Positions 18,146 through 26,966 are shown, numbered from the stretch's first letter. The stretch is 64,000 nt of DNA from Roseivirga pacifica (GCF_900111145.1 NZ_FOIR01000001.1:999501-1063500), one strand, 5' to 3'. Numbers and translations are program-made. The notes: generated by a model from the sequence alone, not told the origin.

Positions 18146-19013
18146 GGTAAATTCCTTCCTTAAATATATTGCTTACGAAAAGAGGTACTCCCAGCATACC
18201 GTACAGTCATACGAAAACGACCTCAAGCAATTTCAAGCATTTACTTCTGAAAAATTTTCAACCACTTCGTTAGAAGAGGCTACTCAACTTATGATCCGTT
18301 CGTGGGTGTTGAGCCTGATGGATTCTGGCATGAACCCGAGATCGGTGAATCGTAAGTTGGCTACGCTTAGGAGTTTTTATAAATTCTTAATTAAGCGCGA
18401 AGCCATAAGCAAGAATCCTACTGATAAGGTAAAGGCACTAAAGACGCAAAAAGAGTTGCCTGGCTTTGCCGATGAGAACGAGTTTAGTATTTGGTTGGAC
18501 AATGTTGAATTTGACAATCCGCAAGACCAAATTATTATAGAGCTCCTTTATGGTACTGGTATTCGTCTGTCTGAATTGCTACAATTAAAGGTAAGTGACT
18601 TTGCACAAGGCGATTGCAGTATTAAAGTGCTTGGAAAGCGAAACAAGGAAAGAATAATTCCACTTTCCAGACCATTAGCCGCACTGATAAAAAGTTACAT
18701 ACATGACAAAAGTCATGGGCAATTTTCCAATCCTAATGGATATTTAATCGTTAATAAAGACGGAGGGCAAGCATATCCGATGTTAGTTTACAGAGTAGTG
18801 AAAAAGTATTTAAATCAAGTTCCTTCTCTCGATAAAAAGAGCCCTCATGCGCTGCGCCATTCTTTTGCAACGCACCTTTTAAACAAAGGTGCCGATCTCA
18901 ATGCAGTAAAAGACTTGTTGGGGCATAGTAGTTTGGCAGCAACGCAAGTTTATACACATAATTCTTTGGAGCGACTGAAATCGGCTTTCGATCAGGCGCA
19001 TCCAAAGGCATAA
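18144..19013 (+). CDS. xerC: XerC/XerD-type tyrosine recombinase
   Basis: The 289-residue protein has an N-terminal SAM-like core-binding domain (1-90) and a C-terminal catalytic domain with Arg141 (GTGIRLSELL), a lysine near 165, His235 and Arg238 (HALRHSFATHLL), His261 (LLGHSS) and nucleophile Tyr270 (TQVYTH). The size and full catalytic set fit chromosome-dimer resolution recombinases. The XerC versus XerD assignment is not certain from sequence alone. Its place between rpsU and hpf is conserved in Bacteroidota, so it is a core gene and not a phage integrase. The start codon lies in a hairpin. Confidence 0.9.
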   Translation: MVNSFLKYIAYEKRYSQHTVQSYENDLKQFQAFTSEKFSTTSLEEATQLMIRSWVLSLMDSGMNPRSVNRKLATLRSFYKFLIKREAISKNPTDKVKALKTQKELPGFADENEFSIWLDNVEFDNPQDQIIIELLYGTGIRLSELLQLKVSDFAQGDCSIKVLGKRNKERIIPLSRPLAALIKSYIHDKSHGQFSNPNGYLIVNKDGGQAYPMLVYRVVKKYLNQVPSLDKKSPHALRHSFATHLLNKGADLNAVKDLLGHSSLAATQVYTHNSLERLKSAFDQAHPKA

Positions 19014-19038
19014 GTTTAACCCTTTAAATTTTAACAAC

Positions 19039-19335
19039 ATGAAAGTACAAGTTCAATCAGTTCACTTCGATGCAGATGCTAAGTTGATCGATTTTATTCA
19101 AAAGAAACTGGATAAGCTAGATACCTTTTATGATAGGACCATTGATGCAGAAGTAATTTTAAGACTGAACAATGAAGGGATTCAAAATAAAACTGTGGAA
19201 ATAAAACTGAACGTTCCGGGTGAGCAGTTGTTTGCACACAAAACCAACGGATCGTTTGAAGCAGCTACCGACCACTGTACTGAGGCGCTGCGAAGACAGA
19301 TAAAGAAGCACAAGGAGAAAGTCCTTGCTCATTAA
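19039..19335 (+). CDS. hpf: Ribosome hibernation promoting factor (short form)
   Basis: The 98-residue protein begins MKVQVQSVHFDADAKLIDFIQKKLDKLDTFYD and has the beta-alpha-beta-beta-beta-alpha pattern of HPF/RaiA (sigma-54 modulation) proteins. It binds the decoding centre and inactivates ribosomes in slow growth. The short form lacks the C-terminal dimerisation domain. It is third in the rpsU run and closed by a terminator. The tRNA-tuf-secE genes that often follow are replaced by metK on the opposite strand. Confidence 0.93.
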   Translation: MKVQVQSVHFDADAKLIDFIQKKLDKLDTFYDRTIDAEVILRLNNEGIQNKTVEIKLNVPGEQLFAHKTNGSFEAATDHCTEALRRQIKKHKEKVLAH

Positions 19336-19339
19336 AACG

Positions 19340-19372
19340 AAAAAACCCGAATCAAACGATTCGGGTTTTTTT
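19340..19372. terminator. Bidirectional terminator between hpf and metK
   Basis: The stem CCCGAATC/GATTCGGG (19346-19353 and 19358-19365), loop AAAC, flanked by A on the left and T7 on the right, serves both converging genes. Confidence 0.9.
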
Positions 19373-19392
19373 ATGCCTTGTTTAACTAACGA

Positions 19393-20646
19393 TTATAAAC
19401 CGAAAGCCGCTTTTACCTTATCTACAAAGTCAAGTTTTTCCCATGTGAATAGCTCCACTTCAAACTCTTTAGGCTGATTGCTTGAATTGATGAAGGTTTT
19501 CTTCACCACCTTGTTTTCTCTACCCATGTGGCCGTAAGCGGCAGTTTCTGAATACATAGGGCTGCGTAGCTTAAGCCTTGTTTCGATAGCGTAAGGGCGC
19601 ATATCGAATAGCTCAGATACTTTTTTGGCAATTTCGCCATCGTTCATTCCTACTTTGGCTGTACCATAAGTGTTGATGTAAATACCCATTGGCTCTACCA
19701 CACCAATGGCGTAAGATACTTGCACAAGCACTTCGTCTGCAACGCCAGCAGCCACCAAGTTTTTGGCAATGTGTCTTGTGGCATAAGCCGCAGAACGGTC
19801 AACTTTTGAAGGATCTTTGCCAGAGAATGCGCCACCACCGTGTGCACCTTTTCCTCCGTAAGTATCCACTATAATTTTACGACCAGTTAAGCCGGTGTCG
19901 CCATGCGGGCCACCAATTACGAATTTACCCGTTGGGTTGATGTGGTATTTAATATCATCGTTGAACAGTTTCTGAATGTGGTCAGGTAGCAACGCTTTCA
20001 CCCTTGGGATGAGAATAGCAACAATATCTTCCTTGATCTTGGCAAGCATAGCATCTTCAGCATCAAAATCATCGTGCTGTGTAGAAACAACAATTGCATC
20101 AATACGCTGAGGCACATTGTCATCAGAGTATTCAATGGTTACCTGCGACTTTGCGTCTGGCCTTAGGTAAGTAATTTCTTTCGACTCTCTTCTCAAATCG
20201 GCCAATACTTGAAGAATTTTGTGAGAGATGTCTAATGCCAACGGCATGTAATTGTCGGTTTCGTTGGTGGCGTAACCAAACATCATACCTTGGTCGCCAG
20301 CACCTTGTTCTTCTTTAGAAGCCCTGTCTACACCGCGGTTGATATCGTCAGACTGCTCGTGAATGGCAGAAAGCACACCACAAGATTTGCTGTCGAATTG
20401 ATATTCGGCTTTGGTATAACCAATTTTCTCGATGGTTTCGCGGGCAATGCGCTGCACATCTAAGTAAGTATTAGATTTTACTTCGCCTGCAAGTACCACC
20501 TGGCCGGTAGTTACCAAGGTTTCGCAAGCCACTTTTGAATCTGGATCGAAGGCCAAAAAGTTGTCAATCAACGCATCAGAAATCTGATCTGCAACTTTAT
20601 CCGGATGTCCTTCCGATACTGACTCTGAAGTAAATAGGTATGGCAT
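19393..20646 (-). CDS. metK: S-adenosylmethionine synthase
   Basis: The enzyme makes S-adenosylmethionine from ATP and methionine in the cytoplasm. The 417-residue protein has the N-terminal [15 protein letters not shown], the ATP motif [15 protein letters not shown] and the phosphate-binding [16 protein letters not shown]. Length is slightly above the E. coli enzyme, with a lineage insertion in the middle domain. The gap upstream is only 65 bases and I see no SAM riboswitch fold there. Confidence 0.97.
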   Translation of the reverse strand: MPYLFTSESVSEGHPDKVADQISDALIDNFLAFDPDSKVACETLVTTGQVVLAGEVKSNTYLDVQRIARETIEKIGYTKAEYQFDSKSCGVLSAIHEQSDDINRGVDRASKEEQGAGDQGMMFGYATNETDNYMPLALDISHKILQVLADLRRESKEITYLRPDAKSQVTIEYSDDNVPQRIDAIVVSTQHDDFDAEDAMLAKIKEDIVAILIPRVKALLPDHIQKLFNDDIKYHINPTGKFVIGGPHGDTGLTGRKIIVDTYGGKGAHGGGAFSGKDPSKVDRSAAYATRHIAKNLVAAGVADEVLVQVSYAIGVVEPMGIYINTYGTAKVGMNDGEIAKKVSELFDMRPYAIETRLKLRSPMYSETAAYGHMGRENKVVKKTFINSSNQPKEFEVELFTWEKLDFVDKVKAAFGL

Positions 20647-20665
20647 AAGTTATTATTTAGGGCGG

Positions 20666-20673
20666 CAAAATTA
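20666..20673 (-). promoter_or_regulatory. -7 box TAATTTTG for metK
   Basis: This is an exact -7 consensus on the minus strand 20 bases before the metK ATG, implying a leader of roughly 12 bases. A clear -33 TTG is not seen; a T-rich tract occupies that region. Confidence 0.5.
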
Positions 20674-20711
20674 GGGTTATCGATTCAATTAAAAAAGCAT
20701 CACCCTACTAA

Positions 20712-21425
20712 TTAAGTAGAGTATATAATGAAGATTGTCGGAATCTTCTTGAGTTTGACCTCATTCGCTTTCCATTTTTCAACTGGTTTAGAGAGAATGA
20801 GTTCTTCTTTTCCTGAAATATCTCTGGCAACACAGAGATAAGTGTCCTTTCGGCAGGTTTTTATTACATCGGCCAAAAGTTGCTCATTTCTGTATGGAGT
20901 GTCCATAAATATTTGCGTCTGGTTCAATTCTTTAGACGATTTTTCCAGATTTCTGATAGCCAATTGTCGGTCCTTTTTATCGATGGGCAAATAGCCATGG
21001 AAGGCGAAAGACTGGCCGTTGAACCCGCTGGCCATTAATGCTAATAGAATAGAAGACGGCCCCACCAAAGGGTTCACCTTTACCCTGAATTGGTGTGCCA
21101 TATGCACTAGACGAGCACCTGGATCGGCAACGCCCGGGCAGCCAGACTCCGAAATGATTCCGACATTTTTGCCGTTCAAAACAGGTTGAAGCAGCTCAAA
21201 GCAGTCTTCGTAGCTGGTTTTTTTATCAAGAATTTGAAACTCCAGTTCTTCAATAGTAAGGCCTAGCTTTAGGCTACTAATGTACCTGCGAGCTGTGCGC
21301 AGGTTTTCAACTAAAAAGAAGTCGCAAGCTAGAATGGCTGATTTTACGTGTTGAGGAATTACAGCTTCTTGCGTGCCTTCAGCAATTACATTGGGGATCA
21401 GAAAAACTTGACCAGGGTTATTCAT
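20712..21425 (-). CDS. SAM-dependent tetrapyrrole-methylase-fold protein, RsmI-like
   Basis: The 237-residue protein has the fold's landmarks: GTQEAV near the N-terminus, ESGCPGVADPGA, VGPSSILLALMASG and FHGYLP. These match RsmI, the 16S rRNA C1402 2'-O-methyltransferase, but the N-terminal GNLGDIT-type motif differs and the protein is shorter than RsmI. The substrate is therefore uncertain; a second, divergent rRNA methylase is the likeliest reading. It overlaps the hydrolase gene by 8 bases and is last in pdxJ-hydrolase-methylase. Confidence 0.8.
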   Translation of the reverse strand: MNNPGQVFLIPNVIAEGTQEAVIPQHVKSAILACDFFLVENLRTARRYISSLKLGLTIEELEFQILDKKTSYEDCFELLQPVLNGKNVGIISESGCPGVADPGARLVHMAHQFRVKVNPLVGPSSILLALMASGFNGQSFAFHGYLPIDKKDRQLAIRNLEKSSKELNQTQIFMDTPYRNEQLLADVIKTCRKDTYLCVARDISGKEELILSKPVEKWKANEVKLKKIPTIFIIYST

Positions 21426-22185
21426 TTGCTAAAAATTCGGTTACCAATTGAAAGAACTCCGCAGGCTTTTCGGCATGCAGCCAATGGCCAGCACCAGCTA
21501 TCGTTTCAATTTTACTTTTTGGGAAAATAGAATGGATGGTGTTGAAGTCTCCATCTTGAATATAATCTGATTTTCCACCTCGAATGAACAGCGTAGGCTG
21601 GGCATAAGTAGCATTTTGATTGAGCGCTTTGCCCACTTCTTCGATGTTTTTAGCGATTACATCAAGGTTCATTTTCCAACGGAAACTGTCACCATCGCGC
21701 TGTAAGTTTTTCAGCAAGAACTGGCGAACGCCAAATTCTGAAATGAGCTTTTGCATTTGCTCGTCAGCTTCATTGCGAGAACTCAAGGCATTTACGTCTA
21801 TGCTATAAAGGGCTTTTATAATGGTGGTATGGTGAACAGGATAGTATTTTGGGCCAATGTCAGCTACAATCAATTTGTCAACTTTTTCAGGGTACTTTAC
21901 GGCAAAATTCATCACCGTTTTTCCTCCCATAGAGTGGCCAATCAGGTGAGCTTTGTCAAGCTGCTCGGTCGACATAAACTCACATAGGTCTTCCGCCATT
22001 AGATCGTAATCCCAGGCATCATCATGAAAGGACAGCCCGTGGTTTCTTTGATCCACAATGTATACTTTGTAGTTGTCGGCAAACTTTTTGGCTAGCGTAA
22101 TCCAGTTATCTAGTGAGCCAAAAAGGCCGTGAAGAATAATAAGGGGTTCACCTTCTCCAAAGGTTTTATAGCTCAGTTGTGGCAT
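21418..22185 (-). CDS. Alpha/beta-fold hydrolase (YbfF-like esterase)
   Basis: The 255-residue protein has the oxyanion region LHGLFGSLDNW, the acid-loop VDQRNHGLS, the nucleophile elbow GHSMGG and a terminal GAGHWLHAEKP with the catalytic His. This is the pattern of YbfF-type acyl esterases; the physiological substrate is unknown. ATG 22185 gives a normal length, and its A is shared with the pdxJ stop (TAATG). A longer frame with 21 extra residues is rejected because it lies within pdxJ. Confidence 0.9.
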   Translation of the reverse strand: MPQLSYKTFGEGEPLIILHGLFGSLDNWITLAKKFADNYKVYIVDQRNHGLSFHDDAWDYDLMAEDLCEFMSTEQLDKAHLIGHSMGGKTVMNFAVKYPEKVDKLIVADIGPKYYPVHHTTIIKALYSIDVNALSSRNEADEQMQKLISEFGVRQFLLKNLQRDGDSFRWKMNLDVIAKNIEEVGKALNQNATYAQPTLFIRGGKSDYIQDGDFNTIHSIFPKSKIETIAGAGHWLHAEKPAEFFQLVTEFLANE

Positions 22186-22898
22186 TATCTCAGTTCTCTC
22201 AAGTATAGTTGAATGGTGTTTTCCAGACCGTAATAAAGGGCATCGCAAACTAGCGCATGGCCAATGGATACCTCATCGATATACGGAATTTCCTGCACCA
22301 AATATTTCAGATTAGTTAAGTCAAGGTCGTGGCCCGCATTTATGCCTAAGCCTAAGGCATTCGCTTTGGCAGCGGCTGCTTTGTAATCGGCAATGGCTTT
22401 TTCAGGCGAACTTTCGTAGCCGGTGGCATACATTTCGGTGTACAGTTCAATGCGGTTGGTGCCTACTTCTTTGGCGCCTTCCACATGTTTTTCGTTCGGC
22501 TCTACAAAAATCGAGCTTCTAACCCCAAGCGAATTAATATGTGAAATAACCTCCTTTAAAAAGCCTTCGTGCTTTTGCGTGTCCCAACCTGCGTTGGATG
22601 TAAGCACGTGCGGAGGGTCTGGCACAAGCGTGGCTTGCGCTGGCCTTACTTCTTCAATTAGCTTTAAATATCGCTCATCAGGATAGCCCTCAATATTGTA
22701 CTCTGTGGTTACCACTTCTTTCAAATCGTATACATCTTGGGTAGTGATATGTCGTTCGTCAGGGCGTGGGTGCACCGTAATGCCTTGAGCACCAAACTGC
22801 TCGGCATCTTTGGCCACTTGTACCACATTGGGGTTGTTTCCACCGCGTGCATTGCGAATGGTAGCGATCTTGTTTATGTTAACGCTCAGCTTTGTCAT
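22185..22898 (-). CDS. pdxJ: Pyridoxine 5'-phosphate synthase
   Basis: PdxJ condenses 3-amino-1-hydroxyacetone 1-phosphate with deoxyxylulose 5-phosphate in the DXP-dependent route to vitamin B6. The 237-residue TIM-barrel protein has VNINKIATIRNARGGNNP, ITVHPRPDERHI, LVPD, FVEPN and GHALVCDALYYGL. The ATG at 22898 is chosen; the open frame runs 66 codons upstream through yqeY antisense and is not coding. First of three coupled minus-strand genes. Confidence 0.96.
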   Translation of the reverse strand: MTKLSVNINKIATIRNARGGNNPNVVQVAKDAEQFGAQGITVHPRPDERHITTQDVYDLKEVVTTEYNIEGYPDERYLKLIEEVRPAQATLVPDPPHVLTSNAGWDTQKHEGFLKEVISHINSLGVRSSIFVEPNEKHVEGAKEVGTNRIELYTEMYATGYESSPEKAIADYKAAAAKANALGLGINAGHDLDLTNLKYLVQEIPYIDEVSIGHALVCDALYYGLENTIQLYLRELR

Positions 22899-22917
22899 TG
22901 ATAAATGCTTTATTGCA

Positions 22918-22925
22918 TAACTTTG
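22918..22925 (+). promoter_or_regulatory. -7 box TAACTTTG for yqeY
   Basis: An exact TAnnTTTG match, with ATTG 17 bases upstream as a possible -33, starts a leader of about 34 bases for yqeY and probably for the cvpA-pabA genes that follow closely. Confidence 0.6.
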
Positions 22926-22965
22926 CCCGCAAGTTAATGATTTCGAAAATTGAAAATATTTCCCA

Positions 22966-23418
22966 ATGAGTTTAAAACAACAAATTGAAGCAGATATAAA
23001 GAAAGCCATGCTGGCTAAGGAGAAGGAAGAGCTTAAAGCGCTTCGTTCGGTTAAGTCTATGATTATGCTGGCTGAAACTGAAAAAAGTAAAGGCACCGAA
23101 ATTTCTGCTGATGACGAAATGAAGTTGTTGATGAAAGCGGTAAAGCAAAGAAAAGACTCGGCAGCTATATATAAGGAGCAAGGTAGAGAAGACCTTTATG
23201 CTGTTGAAATAGGCGAAGCAGAGATAATTGAGCGTTATTTACCAAAACAGCTTTCTGAAGAAGAAGTAAAAGCAGAGTTGGAAAAGGTAATTGCCCAAGT
23301 AGGTGCTACTGGCCCTCAAGACATGGGTAAAGTAATGGGTGTGGCCACCAAAGCGCTAGCTGGTAAAGCCGATGGAAAAACCATTTCTACCATTGTAAAG
23401 TCGCTTTTAGTAGGCTAA
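22966..23418 (+). CDS. GatB/YqeY domain protein
   Basis: The 150-residue helical protein corresponds to the tail domain of the GatB amidotransferase subunit standing alone (YqeY family). It starts MSLKQQIEADIKKAMLAKEKEELKALR and shows IIERYLPKQLSEEEV and a C-terminal DMGKVMG..TKALAGKADGK. In GatB the domain contacts tRNA. The role of the free form is not established. It lies 6 bases before cvpA. Confidence 0.92.
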   Translation: MSLKQQIEADIKKAMLAKEKEELKALRSVKSMIMLAETEKSKGTEISADDEMKLLMKAVKQRKDSAAIYKEQGREDLYAVEIGEAEIIERYLPKQLSEEEVKAELEKVIAQVGATGPQDMGKVMGVATKALAGKADGKTISTIVKSLLVG

Positions 23419-23424
23419 ACAAAT

Positions 23425-23952
23425 TTGAAAACCCTCGATATAATATTATTGGTGCCATTGATTTTTGGTGCGGTGCTTGGCTTTCGCAAAGGACTGCTGC
23501 TAGAAATCATTGGCATTTTGGCTTTTGTGCTAGCCATTATAGGTGGGTTTAAACTAATGGAGGTGGGCATGACCTACCTTGCTGAATATATTGATGGAAT
23601 GGACAATCTGCTACCGTTCATTTCCTTCATTATTATTTTTCTAGCCATCATTTTGCTCATAAACATGCTGGGTAAATTGCTCAAAAAGATGATTGACCTA
23701 ACCTTGCTTGGTGGTCTCGACAGCTTTGCCGGAGCAGTGGTGGGCATACTTAAGTGGGCCATTGGTGTGAGTATAATCCTTTGGCTTATGCTCAATTTTG
23801 GAATTGAGCTGCCAGGTCAATCAGATGAAGATTTGGTGCTTTACCCATTCTTGGCAGAACTTGGCCCTAACATAATTGCCAAGCTCGATGTGATTATGCC
23901 TTTTGCCCAAGAAATGCTCGAGTCTATTCAAGATCTAGTTGCTCCAGTTTGA
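23425..23952 (+). CDS. CvpA family membrane protein
   Basis: The 175-residue protein has four predicted membrane segments (about 5-20, 24-45, 60-85, 100-125) with GFRKGLLLEI after the first, as in CvpA. CvpA proteins are linked in other bacteria to colicin V production and envelope or purine-related phenotypes; the biochemical role is unknown. The start is TTG at 23425, because no in-frame ATG occurs before the first membrane helix. The stop overlaps the next start as TTGA. Confidence 0.88.
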   Translation: MKTLDIILLVPLIFGAVLGFRKGLLLEIIGILAFVLAIIGGFKLMEVGMTYLAEYIDGMDNLLPFISFIIIFLAIILLINMLGKLLKKMIDLTLLGGLDSFAGAVVGILKWAIGVSIILWLMLNFGIELPGQSDEDLVLYPFLAELGPNIIAKLDVIMPFAQEMLESIQDLVAPV

Positions 23953-24515
23953 TTCTCCTGATTGATAATTACGATTCGTTCACCTATAATTTGGTGGACT
24001 ATTTTGAGCAAGCCGGTGCCCAAGTGGAGGTGTTGCGGAATGATGTTGACCCTACAGAAATAGATTTGGCCAAGTACAAAGGCTTGGTGCTTTCGCCTGG
24101 CCCAGAAGAACCCCGTAAGGCCGGTAACTTGATGCCGATAATTGAAGCTTTTGTGGGCAAAATACCAATGCTAGGTGTTTGTTTGGGCCATCAGGCCATT
24201 GCTATGCACTTTGGTGGATCCTTAGTAAAAGCCATTAAGCCAATGCACGGTAAGATTTCAAAAATTGATAATCTGGGTGCCGTACTTTTTCAAAACATTC
24301 CGCGTAGTATTGATATTGTACGCTACCATTCGTTGGTGATTAAAGATTTACCAAAAACACTCAAGAAAACAGCCTTTACACAGGCAGGTGAGCTTATGGC
24401 TTTCGAGTCGCTTGATTATCAGGTACATGGTTTGCAGTTTCACCCAGAGGCCGTATTAACTGAATACGGTTTGGAAATGCTTAGAAATTGGGTGACTTTT
24501 TATAATATTGCTTAA
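23949..24515 (+). CDS. pabA: Anthranilate/aminodeoxychorismate synthase glutamine amidotransferase subunit
   Basis: The class I glutamine amidotransferase of 188 residues feeds ammonia to a chorismate-using partner. It shows MILLIDNYDSFTYNLVDYF, the nucleophile Cys in GVCLGHQA, RYHSLV and the catalytic FHPEA. No trpE or pabB is next to it, so a role in folate (PabA) or tryptophan (TrpG) synthesis, or both, cannot be separated. The start is TTG 23949, overlapping the cvpA stop. An ATG start would lose the first conserved strand. Confidence 0.92.
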   Translation: MILLIDNYDSFTYNLVDYFEQAGAQVEVLRNDVDPTEIDLAKYKGLVLSPGPEEPRKAGNLMPIIEAFVGKIPMLGVCLGHQAIAMHFGGSLVKAIKPMHGKISKIDNLGAVLFQNIPRSIDIVRYHSLVIKDLPKTLKKTAFTQAGELMAFESLDYQVHGLQFHPEAVLTEYGLEMLRNWVTFYNIA

Positions 24516-24562
24516 TTCAGCATTAGAACCTTATTGATCTTTCTAAGGTTTAAGCTTTAGTT

Positions 24563-25228
24563 ATGACAGCAACAGAGTTAATAAATCATATGATTCCGCC
24601 ATTAAAACCAACAGACAATGGGCACAAGGCCATTGTGTGGATGGAAGAATTGCGCGTGAATCAACTACCGGTGATTGAACGCGGTAAGTTCAAAGGGTTT
24701 ATTACCGAGGAGATTATTTTGGAAGAAAATGATTCTTCTATTCCAATTAGCGAATATGAATTGGAAGGGCAGGAGTGTTTTGTAACTGAAGACCAGCATT
24801 TTTATGATGTAATTAGAGTGGCCTCTCTGCATGAGTTGCAGATGGTAACGGTAATTAATAGCCACGGTAATTTTGAGGGAGTAATAGCCATAGAAGATAC
24901 CATTCAGGCCTTTGCCGAATCTACCGCAGTGCAAGAACCTGGGGCAATTCTAGTGCTTTTAATGAATCAGCGGGATTATTCGCTGGCAGAAATTAGCCGA
25001 TTGATTGAATCGGAAAACGCCAAAATTTTGAGTAGCACTGTAAATTCCGATGCCAAAGATCACTCGATGTTGCGCGTAACACTAAAACTAAATATTACAG
25101 AAGTATCGCACATTACGGCTTCTTTAGAGCGTTTTGGGTATAAAATTATCGGGCGCTTTCAGGAAGAAGAAATTAAATCGAACGACCAAGAGCGTTTCGA
25201 TATGCTGATGCGCTACCTCAACATATAA
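24563..25228 (+). CDS. CBS-domain protein with ACT-like C-terminus
   Basis: The 221-residue protein carries two CBS motifs (about 1-60 and 70-120), a pair that normally binds adenosyl compounds. Residues about 125-200 read PGAILVL..NQRDYSLAEISRLIESENAKIL, followed by a beta strand and SLERFGYKI, which looks like an ACT-type ligand domain. There is no catalytic domain, so it is probably a ligand sensor acting on a partner. It sits 9 bases before nadK, which makes an NAD/ATP-sensing role conceivable but unproven. Confidence 0.85.
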   Translation: MTATELINHMIPPLKPTDNGHKAIVWMEELRVNQLPVIERGKFKGFITEEIILEENDSSIPISEYELEGQECFVTEDQHFYDVIRVASLHELQMVTVINSHGNFEGVIAIEDTIQAFAESTAVQEPGAILVLLMNQRDYSLAEISRLIESENAKILSSTVNSDAKDHSMLRVTLKLNITEVSHITASLERFGYKIIGRFQEEEIKSNDQERFDMLMRYLNI

Positions 25229-25237
25229 CTCACCTCT

Positions 25238-26113
25238 ATGAGAATTGCCATCCACGGTAAAAGTACTGGCCCCGAAGCACAGGCTTGCATTTCTGATTTA
25301 CTGCAATGCCTAGCCGATGTTGATGCGTTTTTGGCCATATCATCAGAATACAAAAACGACCTAGCAGAGAAAGACTTTCATCCTAAGATTGAGCAAACCT
25401 TCGATAGGTCCGATGACCTGAGTAATTACGATTTTATTATTAGCCTTGGTGGCGATGGTACCATTTTGGACACCATCACTTTTACCAAAGAGAGCGAGCT
25501 GCCAATAGTAGGTATTAACCTTGGCCGCTTAGGTTTCTTGGCTACCACCCCGCGCGAGGCCGTGAATGAGGTGGTACAAAAGCTCAATGCTGGAGATTAT
25601 AAAATCGAATCGCGTTCGCTTATTCATGTCGATTCAAACCAAGGGCTTTTCGAACCATTCAATTTTGGGCTGAATGAGTTGACCATCACCAAAAAGGAAA
25701 CCTCATCTATGATTGTGGTACACACTTATGTAGATGGCGAATATTTGAACTCCTATTGGGCCGATGGATTAATCATTTCAACGCCCACAGGTTCTACCGG
25801 TTATTCGCTTAGTTCTGGCGGTCCACTAGTGCACCCTACACAAAAGAATTTCATCATTTCCCCAGTTAGTCCGCACAATCTGGCGGTTCGCCCAATCATT
25901 GTAAGCGACCAAAGCAAAATCACTTTTGAGGTGGAGGGAAGGTCTCGTGAATTTATGATTTCACTAGATTCGCGCTCGCTCACGGTAGACGACACCGTTG
26001 AAATAAGTGTACAGCGCGAGCAATTTGAGGCAAAGCTCGTCCGTTTTGGGGATAGCAATTATTTCGACACTTTGCGAAACAAATTGAATTGGGGTCTAGA
26101 TGCCCGAAATTGA
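25238..26113 (+). CDS. nadK: NAD kinase
   Basis: The enzyme phosphorylates NAD to NADP. The 291-residue protein has the family signature GGDGT at 71-75, NLGRLGFLATT, the NE/short motif LNELTI and the second glycine-rich motif STPTGSTGYSLSSGGP. It lies directly after the CBS protein and is followed 41 bases later by the DUF6089 gene. Confidence 0.96.
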   Translation: MRIAIHGKSTGPEAQACISDLLQCLADVDAFLAISSEYKNDLAEKDFHPKIEQTFDRSDDLSNYDFIISLGGDGTILDTITFTKESELPIVGINLGRLGFLATTPREAVNEVVQKLNAGDYKIESRSLIHVDSNQGLFEPFNFGLNELTITKKETSSMIVVHTYVDGEYLNSYWADGLIISTPTGSTGYSLSSGGPLVHPTQKNFIISPVSPHNLAVRPIIVSDQSKITFEVEGRSREFMISLDSRSLTVDDTVEISVQREQFEAKLVRFGDSNYFDTLRNKLNWGLDARN

Positions 26114-26154
26114 GTTAACAATATTTAACCCAGCCATTCATTAAGATTTTACAG

Positions 26155-26886
26155 ATGTTCTCTAGCTTGCGAGCATATCATACGGATAAACTGGCCAAAG
26201 TGGTCACAAGGTTCTTTCTACTTACATTGGTTGTGTTTCTTTCTCAAACCACTGCGTTTGGGCAAGACTCTGAACTGGGAATGGAACTTGGCGGCTACAC
26301 TTACTTAGGCGATGTAAACCGAAAGTTTAGTATATCGGATTATTCCTTGGGTGGCCAATTCTTTGTCAGAAGAAACCTTAACGATGCCCTTAGCTACCGA
26401 GTTTCGCTTGGTGCTGGCAAACTTTCGGCAGTAGATGACGAAGCTTTTGACGTATTTTCAGCAAACAGAAGCGCCTCTTTTGAAGGCAGTTTTATCAATT
26501 CCGATTTTTTGTTGGAGTATCACTTTCTCAATTATCGGAACGATAGACTAGAACAGTTTTGGACACCCTATGTGTTTTTTGGCTTAGGGCTGTACCGAAT
26601 GCAGGGCGATGACGGGTTTTCTAACGAATACAATACAGGCATAAAATTTAGAGTTCCTGTTGGGGTGGGCATAAAATACCGCTTTAATAAACGCTGGATT
26701 TTGGCCGTTTCAACCAGTGCAATAAAAACTAACTCTGACGAAATTGATAACGTATCGGCAGGAACTCCCAACATTAAAGACTACAGCGGAGGTAATCCTA
26801 ATGATGATGACTGGATGTTTTACACGGCAATTTCACTCAGCTTTACCTTCCACAAAATTGTTTGCCCAGAGGGTTGGTTTAAGTAA
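26155..26886 (+). CDS. DUF6089 family outer-membrane beta-barrel-like protein
   Basis: The 243-residue protein has an N-terminal signal segment ending near TTAFGQ and alternating beta strands with GGYTYLGDVNR and WTPYVFFGLGLY, typical of small eight-stranded barrels. DUF6089 genes are found upstream of uppS and bamA in many Bacteroidota. The function is unknown; the neighbourhood suggests envelope assembly. The first 15 residues before the hydrophobic core are long, so an internal start is possible but no ATG is available. Confidence 0.85.
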   Translation: MFSSLRAYHTDKLAKVVTRFFLLTLVVFLSQTTAFGQDSELGMELGGYTYLGDVNRKFSISDYSLGGQFFVRRNLNDALSYRVSLGAGKLSAVDDEAFDVFSANRSASFEGSFINSDFLLEYHFLNYRNDRLEQFWTPYVFFGLGLYRMQGDDGFSNEYNTGIKFRVPVGVGIKYRFNKRWILAVSTSAIKTNSDEIDNVSAGTPNIKDYSGGNPNDDDWMFYTAISLSFTFHKIVCPEGWFK

Positions 26887-26933
26887 AAGCGGAAAGAGTT
26901 CCCTTAACGCTTAATTTAAAAAATCCAATTTCG

Positions 26934-26941
26934 TACCTTCG
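26934..26941 (+). promoter_or_regulatory. Possible -7 box TACCTTCG for uppS
   Basis: One mismatch to TAnnTTTG, 26 bases before the uppS ATG. The 80-base gap after the DUF6089 gene makes a separate promoter reasonable. Confidence 0.3.
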
Positions 26942-26966
26942 TGGCTGTTTTTTCCAAATTCACGAA

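Noticed and set aside
20647-20711. SAM riboswitch upstream of metK
   Set aside because: The 65-base gap is mostly promoter; the predicted leader of about 12 bases is too short for any SAM aptamer.
22899-23096. N-terminal extension of pdxJ
   Set aside because: It is the antisense of yqeY and its promoter; PdxJ starts at MTKLSVNINK.
24527-24550. Hairpin AACCTTA/TAAGGTT between pabA and the CBS gene
   Set aside because: Seven weak base pairs with a 10-base loop and no T tract; not convincing as a terminator.
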